The notes under the pieces were generated by a model that ran no database searches, was not told the origin of the DNA, and saw nothing but the letters and a program-made list of their open reading frames with translations. The position numbers were made by a program, and so were the translations under genes. DNA of 45,534 nucleotides from Bacteroidetes bacterium GWF2_29_10 (lineage in GTDB: Bacteria; Bacteroidota; Bacteroidia; Bacteroidales; GWE2-29-8). Position 1 is the stretch's first letter, and the number at the start of each line of letters is the position of its first letter. The stretch covers positions 1-45,534 of the forward strand of contig MEOD01000095.1 in assembly GCA_001768555.1 (NCBI GenBank). Reading direction: 5' to 3'. This document shows, piece by piece, positions 35,901-45,040 of this stretch.

Positions 35901-37448
35901 ATGAAATATTCTAAATTGCTTATAGTGCTTGTTTTGTCTTGCACTTTTTTATTGTCAAAAGGCAATAACTTGCTTATAACAAATATTACTGTTAATCAAG
36001 CAACTAGTATAGTTGGTTTTGATATTAAATGGGATAATAGTTGGAGGGTTTCTGGACCTGGAACTCCTTATAATTGGGATGCGGTATGGATATTTGTTAA
36101 ATTCCGTAAATGCTCTGATCCTGTTACTGTAGACTTTACTCATGGTACTATTTCTACTACTATTGGAGACCACACAATACCTGCAGACCTACAAGCGGTA
36201 AAATCTGACGGTTCTGCAACTGGAATTGACGCGGCTCCTAATAACCTCGGAATTATGCTTCGAAGAAGTGCTGTAGGCTTATATCCAACTTCTTCTGCAG
36301 CAACAGTAGCTCTTAATGTAACAAATTTATTCCCCGCTGTTGATGGAGACCTTGATGTTAGAGTATATGGCATAGAAATGGTTTATATTCCTCAAGGAGA
36401 TTTTGCTGCTGGAGATGGAACAAACCCAGCTGTAGTAGCTGATTACAAATTTCAAGTTAGTGCAACAGATCCTAGTTTTGTTCTAATTACAGATGAATCA
36501 GCTAAAGTAATATATGATGGAGCTAATATAACCGTGCCTGCATCTTTTCCTAAAGGCCATGATGCTTTTCACACAATGAAATATGAAATTACCCAATTTC
36601 AATATGCTGAATTTCTTAATACTCTAGCAGGTGCAGCTGCAAACAATAGATATAGTTCTGCTTACACTAATTATTTTAGGAATAGACTAAAAGGACCAGG
36701 AACATACCCTACTAGTTTCTCTAGTGATAGACCTCATAGAGCTCAAAATTACTTATCTTGGGATGATGTCGCTGCTTATTTAGATTGGTCTTGTTTAAGA
36801 CCAATGTCCGAATTAGAGTTTGAAAAATCCTGTAGAGGACCATTAGCTCCTGTTTTAAGCGAATGTGCTTGGGGAAATTCTACTTGGACAGGAATACCTG
36901 CAGCAGGTATTAGTGGAGCTGAAGATGGAACGGAATATGCAACTACGGGAAACGTTCATGCTTATGTTGCAGCTTTTACTTCTGGGGATGGTTTAATGGG
37001 AACTAATGCTCCATTATACACGTATGTTTACGGTCCTGTTCGTTCAGGAATGTTCGCTGGAAATCCTGCTAATACTACAAGATCTACTACTGGAGCTTCT
37101 TATTATGGAGTTATGGAATTATCTGGAAATGTATGGGAATGGTGTCAAAAAGCAGCAACAGGTTCTACTTTTGATAGAACACTGGGGAATGGAGTTTTAG
37201 ATGCTACAGGAGCTTCAGATGTTGCTACTTGGCCTACAGCTATAGGGAACATTATTGTTCGAGGAGGCTCGTGGGCAACTTATGGAGCTGCAGCTATTTG
37301 TTTGCAAGTTTCAAACAGACGTTTCTCTTTACTTGGCAACTGGAATGGTTCTACAACATGGAGTCCTAGCGCTACATTCTATGAAAACATAGCAGCAAAC
37401 TATAACACATATAGAGCTAGATATTTTGGTGGTAGAGGTGTTAGATAA
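35901..37448 (+). CDS. Exported FGE/SUMF1-domain protein, paralogue 1 (subtype A)
   Basis: 515 residues: signal peptide (about 1-21), an N-terminal beta-rich domain (22-150; DIKWDNSWRVS, WDAVWIFVKFRKCS, FTHGTIST, APNNLGIMLRR) and a formylglycine-generating-enzyme-like domain (155-515; GIEMVYIPQGDF, MKYEITQFQYAEFLN, RPMSELEFEKSCRG, YYGVMELSGNVWEW, IIVRGGSWA). The two catalytic Cys that follow RGGS in real formylglycine-generating enzymes are not conserved; only one Cys (AICLQ) lies near. The protein ends GGRGVR where enzymes usually have GFR. No T9SS sorting domain or lipobox is present. Subtype A shares the IPAAGISGAEDGTEY and FTSGDGL segments with paralogue 3. Function unknown; a structural or lectin-like role is more likely than sulfatase activation. 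Confidence 0.88.
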   Translation: MKYSKLLIVLVLSCTFLLSKGNNLLITNITVNQATSIVGFDIKWDNSWRVSGPGTPYNWDAVWIFVKFRKCSDPVTVDFTHGTISTTIGDHTIPADLQAVKSDGSATGIDAAPNNLGIMLRRSAVGLYPTSSAATVALNVTNLFPAVDGDLDVRVYGIEMVYIPQGDFAAGDGTNPAVVADYKFQVSATDPSFVLITDESAKVIYDGANITVPASFPKGHDAFHTMKYEITQFQYAEFLNTLAGAAANNRYSSAYTNYFRNRLKGPGTYPTSFSSDRPHRAQNYLSWDDVAAYLDWSCLRPMSELEFEKSCRGPLAPVLSECAWGNSTWTGIPAAGISGAEDGTEYATTGNVHAYVAAFTSGDGLMGTNAPLYTYVYGPVRSGMFAGNPANTTRSTTGASYYGVMELSGNVWEWCQKAATGSTFDRTLGNGVLDATGASDVATWPTAIGNIIVRGGSWATYGAAAICLQVSNRRFSLLGNWNGSTTWSPSATFYENIAANYNTYRARYFGGRGVR

Positions 37449-37488
37449 CTTGTAATAATAAATTAAATATTAAATAAACAATATTACT

Positions 37489-39069
37489 ATGAAAAAGTTT
37501 TTAATTTCAACAATAATATTAATATTTGGATATTCATTTTCTTTTGGAAATGGATTAACATTGTCAAATATTTCAGTTAATCAAGGTGCAGGTTTAATAT
37601 CTTGCAATGTTCAGTGGAATAATAGCTGGAGAGTCTCTGGGGAACCTAAAAATTATGATGCTGTATGGGTTTTTGTAAAATTCAGAGATTGTGCAGAGCA
37701 AACAGGGGTGCAATTTTCTCATGGTTTAATAAGCACAACTATTACCGATCATACTCTAGGAACTTTAGAAGCAGTAAAAGCCGATGGAACTGCTGGAGTT
37801 GATGTGGCTCCAAATAATACAGGAATAATGCTTCGACGTAATGCTGTTGGTATATATCCTGCAGCAGTTGCAACAAATATAATACTTAAAGTTACAAACC
37901 TTCCTGCTGTAGGGAATCTTGACATAAGAGTATTTGGCATTGAAATGGTATATATTCCTAGCGGAGATTACTATCTCGGAGATGGAACCGTCGGAGACAA
38001 TGATGCTCAATTTAAAACATCTAATGTCAACTCATCTCCAATATTAATAACTGGAGAAGGAGCTGTTCAAGTTTACACTGGAACAGTTGTTACAAATTCT
38101 AGTTACTTCTTTAATAATACAAATATTCCTGCTGAATTTCCTAAAGGTCATAACGCTTTTCATATAATGAAATATGAAATAACACAACAACAATATGCTG
38201 ACTTTTTAAATACAACTTCTTCTGCTTTTTGGAATATTAGATATGATGCAGCAAATAGTGGATTGTACAGAAATAGGCTAACGAGCGGAGGTACATATCC
38301 CAATTTCTTCTATTCAAGTCGCCCATATAGAGCTCAAAATTATTTAAGTTGGGCAGACATATCCGCTTTTCTTGATTGGGCTGCATTAAATCCAATGTCT
38401 GAGTTGCAATACGAGAAAGCATGTAGAGGACCTCAAGCATACTTTACAGGAGAATACGCATGGGGTAATACATTTATTACCAAAGCAGATCAAATAAATC
38501 AAGAAAATGAGGACGGTACAGAAATTACAGGTGTAGGTAATTGTGTATATAACCAAAGTGTTGTAATAACTGGTGGAGATGCTAGTCAAGGACCTATGAG
38601 AGCTGGTATTTTTGCAACAGCAGCAACAACCACTCGTGAGGCTACAGGAGCTACTTACTATGGAGTAATGGAAATGACAGGAAATGTACTTGAATGGTGC
38701 GTTATGGCAATACCTGCAACAAGCGTAGCCCCTGCTCCAAATCCAACAGCATTTACACGTCAATTATGGGGTGATGGTATATTAGATAATACAGGTAATG
38801 CAGACGTAACAGGTTGGCCTTCTCCAACATCTGTTACTGATTGCAGGACAATGGTTAGAGGTGGACATTGGTATAGTGTTACATACCCTTTATTCGTTCC
38901 TATATCTAGTCGAAATTTTGCTCTATTAACTAGCACTAACTGGAACTATGATGTAATAACCGGAGCTAATAACGTGTATATTGCTACAACAAACCCTCCT
39001 CATACCAATGTTAATACTTACAAACCTAATGGGCGTAATCCTCATATTGGTGGGCGAGGTGTTAGATAA
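37489..39069 (+). CDS. Exported FGE/SUMF1-domain protein, paralogue 2 (subtype B)
   Basis: 526 residues with signal peptide (about 1-20), the same N-terminal domain (VQWNNSWRVSGEPKNYDAVW, FVKFRDC) and an FGE-like domain (about 150-526). Subtype B traits shared with paralogue 4: FLDWAALNPMSELQYEKACR, EYAWGNT, ENEDGTEI, ITGGDAS and MVRGGHW. No Cys pair follows RGG, so enzymatic formylglycine generation is not expected. It ends IGGRGVR. It lies 40 bases after paralogue 1 and 39 before the repeat protein. Low-complexity Thr/Ala/Asn content is higher than in housekeeping neighbours, as is usual for surface proteins. Confidence 0.88.
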   Translation: MKKFLISTIILIFGYSFSFGNGLTLSNISVNQGAGLISCNVQWNNSWRVSGEPKNYDAVWVFVKFRDCAEQTGVQFSHGLISTTITDHTLGTLEAVKADGTAGVDVAPNNTGIMLRRNAVGIYPAAVATNIILKVTNLPAVGNLDIRVFGIEMVYIPSGDYYLGDGTVGDNDAQFKTSNVNSSPILITGEGAVQVYTGTVVTNSSYFFNNTNIPAEFPKGHNAFHIMKYEITQQQYADFLNTTSSAFWNIRYDAANSGLYRNRLTSGGTYPNFFYSSRPYRAQNYLSWADISAFLDWAALNPMSELQYEKACRGPQAYFTGEYAWGNTFITKADQINQENEDGTEITGVGNCVYNQSVVITGGDASQGPMRAGIFATAATTTREATGATYYGVMEMTGNVLEWCVMAIPATSVAPAPNPTAFTRQLWGDGILDNTGNADVTGWPSPTSVTDCRTMVRGGHWYSVTYPLFVPISSRNFALLTSTNWNYDVITGANNVYIATTNPPHTNVNTYKPNGRNPHIGGRGVR

Positions 39070-39108
39070 TAACATTTAGCATCCGATTTTAATTTTAAAT
39101 AACTACGG

Positions 39109-41955
39109 ATGAAAATATGGGAAAATTCTTATGTAAAATATAATGTATTAGTTATTTTTCTAATAGTTTTACATTATAATGCAATGAGCCAATTTAAAGG
39201 TGGAACATCTGCAGGTGGGAATTTTTTTGCATCAAGAAACTGTTCATCAAGTAATATTACAACCATTTTTTATGGTGGAAATAATGGAGGTTTTGACATT
39301 TATAATTATAATTGCTTAAACATTAATAATGTTTTTAGAGGTAATGACAAATCAGGGTCTAATTATTTATTTGCTGTTTGCTTGTCAAACAGTCCTTTTG
39401 CTGGAGGAAGTTTAAGTGGTAGTAGTTTAGGAAAACAAACAGAATGTAATAGTGAAAATATATTTGCAGGTGGTGAGTTTTCTGGAAACTGGAGTCAATT
39501 TGAAAACTGCAACACAATAAGTCTAACAAATATATATTCAGGAGGAAAAAATAGTGGATTCTGGTCAAAAAAACGAAGTTGTTCTATTAGTTATATATAT
39601 TATGGAGGCAGAGATTATTCAACTGATTGGAGTCAATTTTCTGAATGTTCTTCTTCAAGTCTAATAACAATATTTAAAGGAGGATCTAATTCAGGTTTTT
39701 TCAATTTAAGTGATAAGTGTCAATGGAGTAACATATATGTAGGAGGTAAAAATGCAGGGTGGAGTAAAATTTCAGAGAACTGTTCAAATAGTGCACTAAC
39801 AGGAATATTTCTTGGAGGTATTAATTCTGGGTTTGAATTAGAAAAACAACTTTGTGAATATGATAATATATACGTTGGGGGTAAAAATGCAGGAGATAAT
39901 AAAATTTATTCTTCTTGTAGTAATTCTAATCTAAACGAGATTTATTTAGGAGGAGTTCGCTCTGGGTATGACCAAATAATCCAAAATTGCACTGCTGATA
40001 ATATTTTTGCAGGTGGAAAAAATGCAGGGGATAATAAAATTTATTCTTATTGCTCTAATTCTAACTTAACAGCTATATTTAAAGGTGGCGTAAAAAGTGG
40101 ATACGAACAAATAATGCAAAATTGTCCTACAGATAATATTTTTGCAGGTGGAAAAAATGCAGGGGATAATAAAATTTATTCTTATTGCTCTAATTCTAAC
40201 TTAACAGCTATATTTAAAGGTGGTATAAATGCTGGATACGAACAAATAATACAATTATGCCCTACAAATAATATTTTTGCAGGCGGAAATGCAAAAAGCG
40301 TATGGTATTTGAGTGAATTATGTTCTTATTCTGGTTTAACATCTGTTTATTATGGAGGTATAAACTCTGGATTTTACGATATAATGCAAAAGTGCTACGA
40401 AACCAATAATGTTTTTATTGGTGGTATATTATCTGGGAACGCAGGAAAATTTGATATATGCAATATAAATAGTCCTTTTGCTGGTGGTGATTTTAGTGGC
40501 TACGCAATCTCTAAAGAAGCTTGTCAATATGATAATATATTTGCTGGTGGCGCCTATTCTGGCAACTCTTCAATATATTCTACATGTAATATAAATATAA
40601 TAACAGATATTTACAAAGGAGGCATAAACTCTGGATACTATTTTGTAAATTACTCATGTCCATATAACAACATATTTGCTGGGGGCAAAAATAATGGATA
40701 CTCCAAAGTTTATAGCCTATGTAACACCTCTAAAAATAATGAAATTTACATAGGTGGTGTTAACTCTGGTTTTTTTTATAGTAATTATGCTTGCACTTAT
40801 GATAATATATTTGCAGGTGGTGCTTATGATGGAAAAGCTAGCTTATATAGCTTGTGTAATTCTTATGAAAATAATGAAATTTATATAGGTGGAATTAATT
40901 CTGGATACAACCAAATAATTCAAAATTGTATTCAAGCTAATATTTTTACGGGAGGAGCTTATGATGGAAAAGCTAGCTTATATAGCTTATGTTCCAATAG
41001 TAACATGCTCAATGTTTTCAAAGGTGGCATAAAATCTGGTTATAATCAAATTATCAACAATTGCTATCAAGCAAATATTTTTACAGGTGGAGCTTATGAT
41101 GGAAAAGCTAGTTTATATAAATTATGTTCTTATGATAACCAAACAGCCATTTTTATGGGAGGTATTAATTCTGGGTATATTAACTATAACAACTTATGCT
41201 TTACTGGAAATATATTTGCTGGTGGCGCTTATGATGGACATAATCACATCGCTCAAACATGCTTCTCTGACCCTATGCCCGCAGAAATATTTACAGGAGG
41301 TTATTCTTCTGGATTTAAATATATAACCAGTTTATACCAAACTTGCAATAAAGCTGACACAGTGTTAATAATTCCTCTCGGTATAGAATTACTCAGTTTT
41401 AAAGCAATGGCACTACTTTCCAAAAATGATTGGAATGTTAACTGTTACTGGACAACTTTGAATGAAATAAATAATGACTATTTCACATTGCAAAGAAGTA
41501 AAAACCTAATGGAAACAGAGGATATTGCTAAAATAAATGGAAATGGCGATTCTTGGGGTAGAAAAGACTACATGCACATTGATGAAAATCCATACTTAGG
41601 AATTTCATATTATAGAATAAAACAAACAGACTTTGATGGTAAATTCTCTTTCTCCAGTTGGGTTGTTGTTAATATTGACACTAATATTGCAAAAAATGAA
41701 AATATAAATATATGGACATATCCAAACCCTGCAAAAGATGAAATTAATGTAATTATTGACAATTCTTACAAACAATATGGAAGCATTCAAATTGTAAATA
41801 TGTATGGACAATTATTCCTTAAGGAAAATTTAAATTTAGAAGCTGGACGTAACCAAATCAAATATAACTTAAATGAGTATGGAGAAGGATTATATATTAT
41901 AATAGTAAAAACAAAAGACAAATATTATTTTTCAAAATTTGTAAAAATTAAATAG
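39109..41955 (+). CDS. T9SS-exported protein with about 32 GG/Cys repeat units
   Basis: 948 residues: signal peptide (about 1-27), a repeat domain (about 29-750), then a beta domain common in T9SS cargo (SFKAMALLSKNDWNVNCYW, NDYFTLQRSKN, YYRIKQTDFDGKFSFSSW) and a type A sorting domain (about 863-948; YPNPAKDEINVII, NMYGQL, YIIIVKTKDKYYFSKF) that directs outer-membrane passage. The repeat has about 32 units of pattern [IV][FY]xGGxx[SAD]G followed by one Cys, alternating roughly 24 and 21 residues, so the true period is a 45-residue dyad. The Cys content is striking for a secreted protein and implies disulfides or metal binding. It sits between two A-B pairs of FGE-like genes. Confidence 0.92.
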   Translation: MKIWENSYVKYNVLVIFLIVLHYNAMSQFKGGTSAGGNFFASRNCSSSNITTIFYGGNNGGFDIYNYNCLNINNVFRGNDKSGSNYLFAVCLSNSPFAGGSLSGSSLGKQTECNSENIFAGGEFSGNWSQFENCNTISLTNIYSGGKNSGFWSKKRSCSISYIYYGGRDYSTDWSQFSECSSSSLITIFKGGSNSGFFNLSDKCQWSNIYVGGKNAGWSKISENCSNSALTGIFLGGINSGFELEKQLCEYDNIYVGGKNAGDNKIYSSCSNSNLNEIYLGGVRSGYDQIIQNCTADNIFAGGKNAGDNKIYSYCSNSNLTAIFKGGVKSGYEQIMQNCPTDNIFAGGKNAGDNKIYSYCSNSNLTAIFKGGINAGYEQIIQLCPTNNIFAGGNAKSVWYLSELCSYSGLTSVYYGGINSGFYDIMQKCYETNNVFIGGILSGNAGKFDICNINSPFAGGDFSGYAISKEACQYDNIFAGGAYSGNSSIYSTCNINIITDIYKGGINSGYYFVNYSCPYNNIFAGGKNNGYSKVYSLCNTSKNNEIYIGGVNSGFFYSNYACTYDNIFAGGAYDGKASLYSLCNSYENNEIYIGGINSGYNQIIQNCIQANIFTGGAYDGKASLYSLCSNSNMLNVFKGGIKSGYNQIINNCYQANIFTGGAYDGKASLYKLCSYDNQTAIFMGGINSGYINYNNLCFTGNIFAGGAYDGHNHIAQTCFSDPMPAEIFTGGYSSGFKYITSLYQTCNKADTVLIIPLGIELLSFKAMALLSKNDWNVNCYWTTLNEINNDYFTLQRSKNLMETEDIAKINGNGDSWGRKDYMHIDENPYLGISYYRIKQTDFDGKFSFSSWVVVNIDTNIAKNENINIWTYPNPAKDEINVIIDNSYKQYGSIQIVNMYGQLFLKENLNLEAGRNQIKYNLNEYGEGLYIIIVKTKDKYYFSKFVKIK
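39193..41361 (+). repeat. In-gene 135-bp dyad repeats
   Basis: The DNA encodes about 16 dyads of 135 bp. Most have diverged, but 39997-40088 and 40132-40223 are identical over 92 bp, exactly 135 bp apart, and further near-identical stretches lie near 40840-41110. This points to recent internal duplication or gene conversion. Confidence 0.85.
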
Positions 41956-41975
41956 TTATTAAAATACAAATAAAT

Positions 41976-43514
41976 ATGATAAAAAAATTCTTTATTTTTA
42001 TAATCCTGATATTTTTAACAAAATTTGTATTAGGAAATGGTTTAACAATAAGCAATGTTGCTGTTGATTTAACAAATAGTATTGTTCGTTTCGATATTAA
42101 ATGGCAAAATAGTTGGCGCACTCCTGCTGGAGTACCCGATAATTGGGATGCCGTATGGGTATTTGTTAAGTTTAGAGACTGTTCCTCCACCATATCAACA
42201 AACTTTACTCACGGATTAATCAGTACAACTTTTTCTGATCACTATGTTGGAGCAGGATTACAAATGATAAGAACTGACGGAACTATTGATGCCATTGAAG
42301 CAGCTCCAGAAAATACAGGAGTATTACTTAGAAGAAGTACTGACGGATATTATCCAAATGAATCTTCTGATTCTATACAATTGAAATTAACCAACTTACC
42401 AGGTGTTGGAGCTAATTTAGATACAAGAGTTTATGGCATTGAAATGGTTTACATACCAACTGCTCAATTCTATATGGGAGATGGCGAAGCTTATGCAGCA
42501 ACAAAACTTAAAATTAGGCAAACAACTGCTGTTAATACTTACGTTACTATTTCTAACGAAAATGCTATTGCGGTTGCATCCGATGTTGCTATAAATATTC
42601 CTGCTGCATATCCTAAAGGTTATCAATCTTTTTATATTATGAAATATGAAATAACAGAAGGATTATATGCGGAATTTCTAAACACACTGACTGGTGTTGC
42701 CTCTGTAAATAGATATCCCGCTAATTACAACTCTTACAGAAATCTACTAAAAGGTCCTGGAACTTTTCCAGACTTATACACAACTACTCGTCCTCACAGA
42801 GCTCAAAACTTTCTTAGTTGGGCTGATATTACAGCATTCCTAGAATGGGCTTGCCTTAGACCAATGTCCGAAATGGAATACGAAAAAACTTGTAGAGGCA
42901 CAACGCTTCATGTAGTTAATGAATATTCTTGGGGAGCTACTGCAGCTACACCTAATGGAATCCCTGCCACAGGAATAGCTGGTGCAGAAGATGGAACCGA
43001 ATATGTTCCTGGAGCCTACAATTGTAATTATTGGATAGCTGATTTTACTAGTGGAGATGGACTATCTGGAACGGCAACAACAACAAAACGTGGCCCAGTT
43101 AGAGTAGGTATATTTGCTAACACTTCAACATCCACTCGGCTAGTATCTGGAGCAACATATTATGGCGTAATGGAAATGACTGGAAACGTCTGGGAATGGG
43201 CTGTAAAATGTCAGGACCTTGGACTTAATTTCACAAGAGAATGGGGACGTGGAAGTTTAGATGCAAATGGAAATCACCAACGAACAACATGGCCTTCTGT
43301 TACTCCATCTGCTACTGTAGGTGTTATTGTTAGAGGTGGCTCTTGGGCAAGTGCCGCAATACCTGAAATGTGTCAAGTATCAAATAGAAGATTTGCTAAT
43401 GCAATAACATGGGGAACAGCAGCAAACTGGGGTGCAAATGGAGTAATTACAATTTATGCTACTGCAGCAACAACTGCTCGAACTAGCTATTTTGGTGGAC
43501 GTGGAGTTAGATAA
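41976..43514 (+). CDS. Exported FGE/SUMF1-domain protein, paralogue 3 (subtype A)
   Basis: 512 residues: signal peptide (about 1-20), N-terminal domain (FDIKWQNSWRTP, WDAVWVFVKFRDCS, FTHGLISTTFSDH) and FGE-like domain (about 150-512; GIEMVYIPTAQFYMGDG, MKYEITEGLYAEFLN, CLRPMSEMEYEKTCRG, YYGVMEMTGNVWEW, VIVRGGSWAS). It resembles paralogue 1 most, sharing IPATGIAGAEDGTEY and FTSGDGLSG. A single Cys (EMCQV) lies where paralogue 1 also has one. It ends YFGGRGVR, as paralogue 1 does. No sorting domain or lipobox is visible. It starts 20 bases after the repeat protein gene, so the two are probably co-transcribed. Confidence 0.88.
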   Translation: MIKKFFIFIILIFLTKFVLGNGLTISNVAVDLTNSIVRFDIKWQNSWRTPAGVPDNWDAVWVFVKFRDCSSTISTNFTHGLISTTFSDHYVGAGLQMIRTDGTIDAIEAAPENTGVLLRRSTDGYYPNESSDSIQLKLTNLPGVGANLDTRVYGIEMVYIPTAQFYMGDGEAYAATKLKIRQTTAVNTYVTISNENAIAVASDVAINIPAAYPKGYQSFYIMKYEITEGLYAEFLNTLTGVASVNRYPANYNSYRNLLKGPGTFPDLYTTTRPHRAQNFLSWADITAFLEWACLRPMSEMEYEKTCRGTTLHVVNEYSWGATAATPNGIPATGIAGAEDGTEYVPGAYNCNYWIADFTSGDGLSGTATTTKRGPVRVGIFANTSTSTRLVSGATYYGVMEMTGNVWEWAVKCQDLGLNFTREWGRGSLDANGNHQRTTWPSVTPSATVGVIVRGGSWASAAIPEMCQVSNRRFANAITWGTAANWGANGVITIYATAATTARTSYFGGRGVR

Positions 43515-43538
43515 TTTAATAATTAAAACATTGAAGTA

Positions 43539-45038
43539 ATGAAAAGATTATTTTTAATTATAATAATAAAAATTATATTTTTAGCAAATATATTTGCTAA
43601 TGGATTAACTATATCGGATATTTCTTATGATTTAGTAGCTGGAAATGTTAGCTATAAAATACAATGGAATAACTCATGGTATTTTAACACAGGCGAACCT
43701 AGCAATTATGATGCAGTATGGACATTTGTTAAATTTAGAGATTGTTCTGCCCCTACTTCAGACCAATTTACTCATGGAACAATTAGTACTAACGTAGCTG
43801 ATCATAATCTATCTCCTGGAGGCACAACTAGACTTCAATTTGTTAATGCTACAGGAACATTTAATGCAATAGACGCCGCTCCAAATAACACAGGGGCTAT
43901 GCTTAAAAGAAAAAACACTGGATATTTTGCAAATCCTATTGCTGACACTATTACTTTAAAAATTACAAATTTACCTGTAGCAGGAACACTCGATCTTCGA
44001 ATTTTCGCTATAGAAATGGTATTTATTCCTTCTGGTAATTTCTTTCTTGGTGATGGAAATACTACAAATAATCAATTCAGAACAAGTGCTGCTGACAACA
44101 CGCCAATTTTAATATCAAGTGAAAATATTGTATCTGTTTATAATAGTGTTGCTCAAATAAACATACCTGCATCTTTTCCAAAAGGATATGATGCTTTTTT
44201 CATTATGAAATACGAAATTACTCAACAACAATATGCTGATTTCCTAAATTCTATTTCTGATGCTTACTACCCTACTCGCTTTCTTGGTAACTTTAACTCT
44301 AATAGAAATAGATTAAATAACACAGGAACATATCCATACATACATTTCTCTGACAGACCATATCGTGCTCAAAATTTTATTAGCTGGGCTGACATTACTG
44401 CATATCTAGACTGGGCAGCTTTAGCTCCAATGTCAGAAATACAATATGAAAAAGCATGCAGAGGAACAATGGGATACTTCCCTGGAGAATACGCATGGGG
44501 TAACACTTATAGAATAGCTGGAAATAATTTTAATAATACAGAAGATGGTACAGAAATATTAAATACAGGAAATTGCATATTTAACAACATTACATTCACT
44601 GGAGGAGATGCTAGTAATGGACCTGTACGTGTAGGAATTTTTGCTACACCATCTGTAACTAATAGAGAACAATCAGGTGCAACCTATTACGGCGTTATGG
44701 AAATGACTGGAAACGTATTCGAATGGTGCGTAATTGCAACTGAAACATCTACATTTGAAAAATCTTGGGGAAACGGAACTATTGCAGGTACACATAATGA
44801 ACCATTATGGCCATCAGGAACAGATCCTTTAGACAAAAACACTATAGTACGTGGAGGAGCTTGGCATTTAACTACAGATTACACATCTGTCTCTGATAGA
44901 CGTTTTGCTACATTAACAACTGCAGTATGGACAACGCCCGGAACAGCAAGTAGCGTTTCTGCAGCAGTATATACGGGCGCCAATGTATATAATCCTAATG
45001 GAAGAGCACTGGGATTAGGAGGACGAGGTGTCAGATAA
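43539..45038 (+). CDS. Exported FGE/SUMF1-domain protein, paralogue 4 (subtype B)
   Basis: 499 residues: signal peptide (about 1-21), N-terminal domain (YKIQWNNSWYFNTGEPSNYD, FVKFRDCS) and FGE-like domain (about 150-499; FAIEMVFIPSGNFFLGDGNT, MKYEITQQQYADFLN, AALAPMSEIQYEKACRG, YYGVMEMTGNVFEW, TIVRGGAWH). Close to paralogue 2 (EYAWGNT, TEDGTEI, FTGGDAS, GPVRVGIFAT). No Cys follows the RGG motif. It ends LGGRGVR. It is the last gene of the cluster and stops two bases before the end of the convergent MATE gene. Confidence 0.88.
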   Translation: MKRLFLIIIIKIIFLANIFANGLTISDISYDLVAGNVSYKIQWNNSWYFNTGEPSNYDAVWTFVKFRDCSAPTSDQFTHGTISTNVADHNLSPGGTTRLQFVNATGTFNAIDAAPNNTGAMLKRKNTGYFANPIADTITLKITNLPVAGTLDLRIFAIEMVFIPSGNFFLGDGNTTNNQFRTSAADNTPILISSENIVSVYNSVAQINIPASFPKGYDAFFIMKYEITQQQYADFLNSISDAYYPTRFLGNFNSNRNRLNNTGTYPYIHFSDRPYRAQNFISWADITAYLDWAALAPMSEIQYEKACRGTMGYFPGEYAWGNTYRIAGNNFNNTEDGTEILNTGNCIFNNITFTGGDASNGPVRVGIFATPSVTNREQSGATYYGVMEMTGNVFEWCVIATETSTFEKSWGNGTIAGTHNEPLWPSGTDPLDKNTIVRGGAWHLTTDYTSVSDRRFATLTTAVWTTPGTASSVSAAVYTGANVYNPNGRALGLGGRGVR

Positions 45039-45040
45039 AA

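Noticed and set aside
38237-38763. Antisense reading frames inside the FGE-like and repeat genes
   Set aside because: They are low-complexity shadows (Cys/Ser- or Phe/Leu-rich) of the plus-strand proteins, which have clear domains.
39193-41361. CRISPR array
   Set aside because: The periodic DNA is in frame with a multiple of three (135 bp), codes for protein throughout and has no repeat/spacer structure.
35901-45038. Diversity-generating retroelement (FGE/C-type-lectin-fold proteins with variable C-termini)
   Set aside because: No reverse transcriptase gene and no near-identical template/variable repeat pair was seen; the 3' ends of the four paralogues differ at all codon positions, not only at A sites.
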